Shown in pieces: positions 62,231 to 64,000 of a DNA stretch of 64,000 nt. The notes under the pieces were generated by a model. It was not told where the DNA came from. It worked only from the letters and a program-made list of their open reading frames with translations, and made no database searches. Position numbers and translations under genes: made by a program. Positions within the stretch are counted from its first letter, which is position 1; the number at the start of each line of letters is the position of its first letter. Origin of the DNA: Pseudomonas cavernae. GTDB taxonomy: Bacteria; Pseudomonadota; Gammaproteobacteria; Pseudomonadales; Pseudomonadaceae. The DNA lies in NCBI RefSeq assembly GCF_003595175.1, contig NZ_CP032419.1:3906001-3970000 (forward strand), read 5' to 3'.

Positions 62231-63280
62231 ATGCCGACGCTTTTCGACCCGATCCAGATCGGCGAGCTGCAACTCGCCAACCGCATCATCATGGCGCCGC
62301 TGACCCGCTGCCGCGCCGACGCAGGCCGCGTGCCCAACGCCCTGATGGCCGAGTACTACGCCCAGCGCGCCTCGGCCGGACTGATCCTCAGCGAAGCCAC
62401 CTCGGTGACGCCGATGGGCGTCGGCTATCCCAACACCCCGGGCATCTGGTCCGACGCCCAGGTGCGCGGCTGGAGCAACGTCACCAAGGCCGTGCACGCC
62501 AATGGCGGCAAGATCATGCTGCAGCTGTGGCACGTCGGCCGCATTTCCGACCCCAGCTATCTGGACGGCGAACTGCCGGTCGCACCCAGCGCCATCGCCG
62601 CCAAGGGCCATGTCAGCCTGGTGCGCCCACTGCGCGACTACGTGACGCCGCGCGCGCTGCACACCGAGGAGCTCGCCGACATAGTCGAGGCCTACCGCGC
62701 GGGTGCCGAGAACGCCAAGGCCGCCGGCTTCGACGGGGTGGAGATCCACGGCGCCAACGGCTACCTGCTCGACCAGTTCCTGCAGGACAGCACCAACCAG
62801 CGCGACGACCAGTACGGCGGCTCGATCGAGAACCGCGCACGGCTGCTGCTGGAAGTCACCGATGCGGTGGTTTCGGTGTGGGGCGCCGGCCGCGTCGGCG
62901 TGCACCTGGCACCGCGCGCCGACTCCCATGACATGGGCGACTCCGACCGCGCCGCGACCTTCGGCTATGTCGCTCGCGAGCTGGGCAAGCGTGGCATCGC
63001 CTTCATCTGCGCGCGGGAGAAACTCGACCACGACAGCCTCGGCGCCGAGCTGAAGGCGGCCTTTGGCGGCATCTATATCGCCAACGAGCGCTTCACCAAG
63101 GAGGCCGCCAACGACCTGCTGGCCGACGGCCAGGCCGACGCCGTGGCATTCGGCGTGCCCTTTATCGCCAACCCCGATCTGCCGGCCCGCTTCGCCCAGG
63201 ATGCCGCGCTTAACCCAGCACAGCCGGAGACCTTCTACGCCTCAGGCCCGGTCGGCTATATCGACTACCCGCGCCTGTGA
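62231..63280 (+). CDS. xenB: Old yellow enzyme, xenobiotic reductase XenB
   Basis: 349 residues, an FMN-dependent ene-reductase (TIM barrel). The FMN and substrate motifs MAPLTRCRAD and EIHGANGYLLDQFLQ (catalytic His and Asn) are clear, and the C-terminal half holds VGVHLAPRADSHDMGD and ADAVAFGVPFIANPD. It reduces activated alkenes and nitro compounds such as nitroglycerin. ATG at 62231 follows GGAGG; an in-frame ATG five codons upstream overlaps the ribosome site. Third gene of the PyeR operon. Confidence 0.93.
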   Translation: MPTLFDPIQIGELQLANRIIMAPLTRCRADAGRVPNALMAEYYAQRASAGLILSEATSVTPMGVGYPNTPGIWSDAQVRGWSNVTKAVHANGGKIMLQLWHVGRISDPSYLDGELPVAPSAIAAKGHVSLVRPLRDYVTPRALHTEELADIVEAYRAGAENAKAAGFDGVEIHGANGYLLDQFLQDSTNQRDDQYGGSIENRARLLLEVTDAVVSVWGAGRVGVHLAPRADSHDMGDSDRAATFGYVARELGKRGIAFICAREKLDHDSLGAELKAAFGGIYIANERFTKEAANDLLADGQADAVAFGVPFIANPDLPARFAQDAALNPAQPETFYASGPVGYIDYPRL

Positions 63281-63294
63281 TCCACCCTGGAATG

Positions 63295-63328
63295 AAAAAA
63301 GCCCCGCAATTGCGGGGCTTCTGCTTTC
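63295..63328 (+). terminator. Rho-independent terminator after xenB
   Basis: AAAAAAGCCCCGC and GCGGGGCTT form a stem followed by CTGCTTT, 15 bases past the xenB stop. Confidence 0.85.
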
Positions 63329-63408
63329 GTAGGATGGGTTGAGCACAGCGATACCCATCAACAAGGCCACGATGGGTATCGACGCTGCGCGCCTCAACCC
63401 ATCCTACG
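63329..63408. repeat. GTAGGATGGGTT family repeat, copy F
   Basis: GTAGGATGGGTTGAGCACAG at the left, CTCAACCCATCCTACG at the right, with inverted arms. The right end supplies the stop codon of the gene at 63404-64000 (TAG is part of GTAGGATGGG on that strand). Confidence 0.85.
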
Positions 63409-64000
63409 GCCGCGCGCTGAGCTGTTGCTGGAGGTTCTGCATCTGCGCCTGCAGCGCGCTGATGTTGCGCGTGGTCTGGGCACGGAAGGCGTCAAACTCG
63501 GCGGTGTTGGTGCTCGGCGCCGGGCGGTTGTCCTGCTCGCTCCTGAGCACCAGCAGGTCCTGTTCCAGACGGTCAATGGCGGCGTTGGGATTGCCCTGCT
63601 TCTGCAGCGCCGCGATCTCGCCGTCGAGCGCCTTCAGCTGGGCGGCCAGTTTACCCTGCTCGCCCTGCGCGCTCTTCAGCGCACTCTGCTCGTTGGCCAG
63701 GCTCTGCAGCTTGGCGTCCAGCTTGCCGGCGACCTCCTGCTGGGCCTTGAGATCGCCGCTCAGCTGCTCGAAACGCTTGCCGCTGCCACCTTGCTGGCTG
63801 GTCAGGCTCTGCATCTGGCGGTTCAGCTCGGCCAGTTTGCCGCCCAGTTGTTTGACCTGCAGGCGCAGGGCTTCGCTGCCGGTGGTGACATTCGACTCGG
63901 TGGCCACCACCTTGCCGGAAATGTCCTGGATGCGCCCGGCCGCTTCTTCGCTGATGCGCGCGAAGCTCTCCTGGGTGGCGACCAGTTGCTGGCTCATCAA
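63404..64000 (-). CDS. C-terminal part of a long coiled-coil protein (partial)
   Basis: 198 residues are visible, entering from the window edge. The first codon in view is TTG, then ATG, and no ribosome site can be seen. Heptad-like helices fill it (LRLQVKQLGGKLAELNRQMQ, LDAKLQSLANEQSALKSAQG), so the start is probably upstream, outside the window. The visible part is Gln- and Leu-rich. The stop codon comes from the repeat at 63329-63408. Function unknown. Confidence 0.75.
   Translation of the reverse strand: MMSQQLVATQESFARISEEAAGRIQDISGKVVATESNVTTGSEALRLQVKQLGGKLAELNRQMQSLTSQQGGSGKRFEQLSGDLKAQQEVAGKLDAKLQSLANEQSALKSAQGEQGKLAAQLKALDGEIAALQKQGNPNAAIDRLEQDLLVLRSEQDNRPAPSTNTAEFDAFRAQTTRNISALQAQMQNLQQQLSARP

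Noticed and set aside
1..64000. tRNA, rRNA or CRISPR loci
   Set aside because: No cloverleaf-like T-loop sequences, rRNA motifs or regularly spaced repeats were found by eye. A tRNAscan and CRISPR search would confirm this.
63995..64000. TTG at the window edge as the start of the coiled-coil gene
   Set aside because: It is simply where the window cuts the frame; no ribosome site can be seen, and the gene probably begins outside.

Overview
The window is 64 kb of high-GC, densely packed gammaproteobacterial chromosome, best read as a Pseudomonas of the P. aeruginosa-related lineages. The main evidence is gene order. From about 23 to 45.5 kb the genes run Pct-type chemoreceptor, purU, mvaT, sbcB, a RDD/SpoIIM/DUF4129/DUF4350/MoxR/DUF58 operon, PilZ, pykA, enoyl-CoA isomerase, ferredoxin-reductase, SadC-type diguanylate cyclase and class I fumarase. 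From 48 to 63 kb they run clsB, yceI, olsBA, acpH and pyeR-pyeM-xenB. I recall the same order in P. aeruginosa PAO1 (about PA4309-PA4356). MvaT as the H-NS-type protein is itself a Pseudomonas marker. No rRNA, tRNA, CRISPR array, prophage or replication origin was seen.

Region 1 (0-18.4 kb) is an accessory catabolic region. It holds a LysR regulator and a MalT-like LuxR regulator next to a DUF1302/DUF1329 envelope pair and an MFS anion symporter. These are followed by two divergent operons for CoA-dependent breakdown of an organic acid. One encodes crotonase, TetR, class III CoA-transferase, SDR and acyl-CoA synthetase. The other encodes two paired acyl-CoA dehydrogenases and an SCPx-type thiolase. 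A perfect palindrome between the operons is a good candidate TetR operator. The ETF-ubiquinone oxidoreductase just downstream would take the electrons from the dehydrogenases.

Region 2 (18.6-45.5 kb) is mostly core genome. It covers ETF-QO, a hotdog thioesterase, a HerA-like ATPase, an amino-acid chemoreceptor, pirin, purU, mvaT, sbcB and a six-gene MoxR-type membrane operon of unknown role. A PilZ protein, small lipoproteins, pykA, sadC and fumarase complete it.

Region 3 (45.5-64 kb) mixes core and variable DNA. It has DUF2789, a ribbon-helix-helix protein, a DJ-1/PfpI protein, yceI-clsB, an intact IS110-family element, a serine hydrolase pair, and olsBA behind a strong Pho-box array. A variable block (55.9-59.7 kb) follows with MAPEG, a gene broken by one in-frame stop, VOC, small secreted proteins and an AT-richer secreted protein. 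The window then ends with acpH, pyeR-pyeM-xenB and a truncated coiled-coil gene.

The most distinctive structural feature is a set of short intergenic repeats in at least four families. Several sit exactly at gene ends, so that the repeat supplies or shares the stop codon. One appears to have been split by the IS110 element, whose upstream non-coding end is a candidate bridge-RNA locus.
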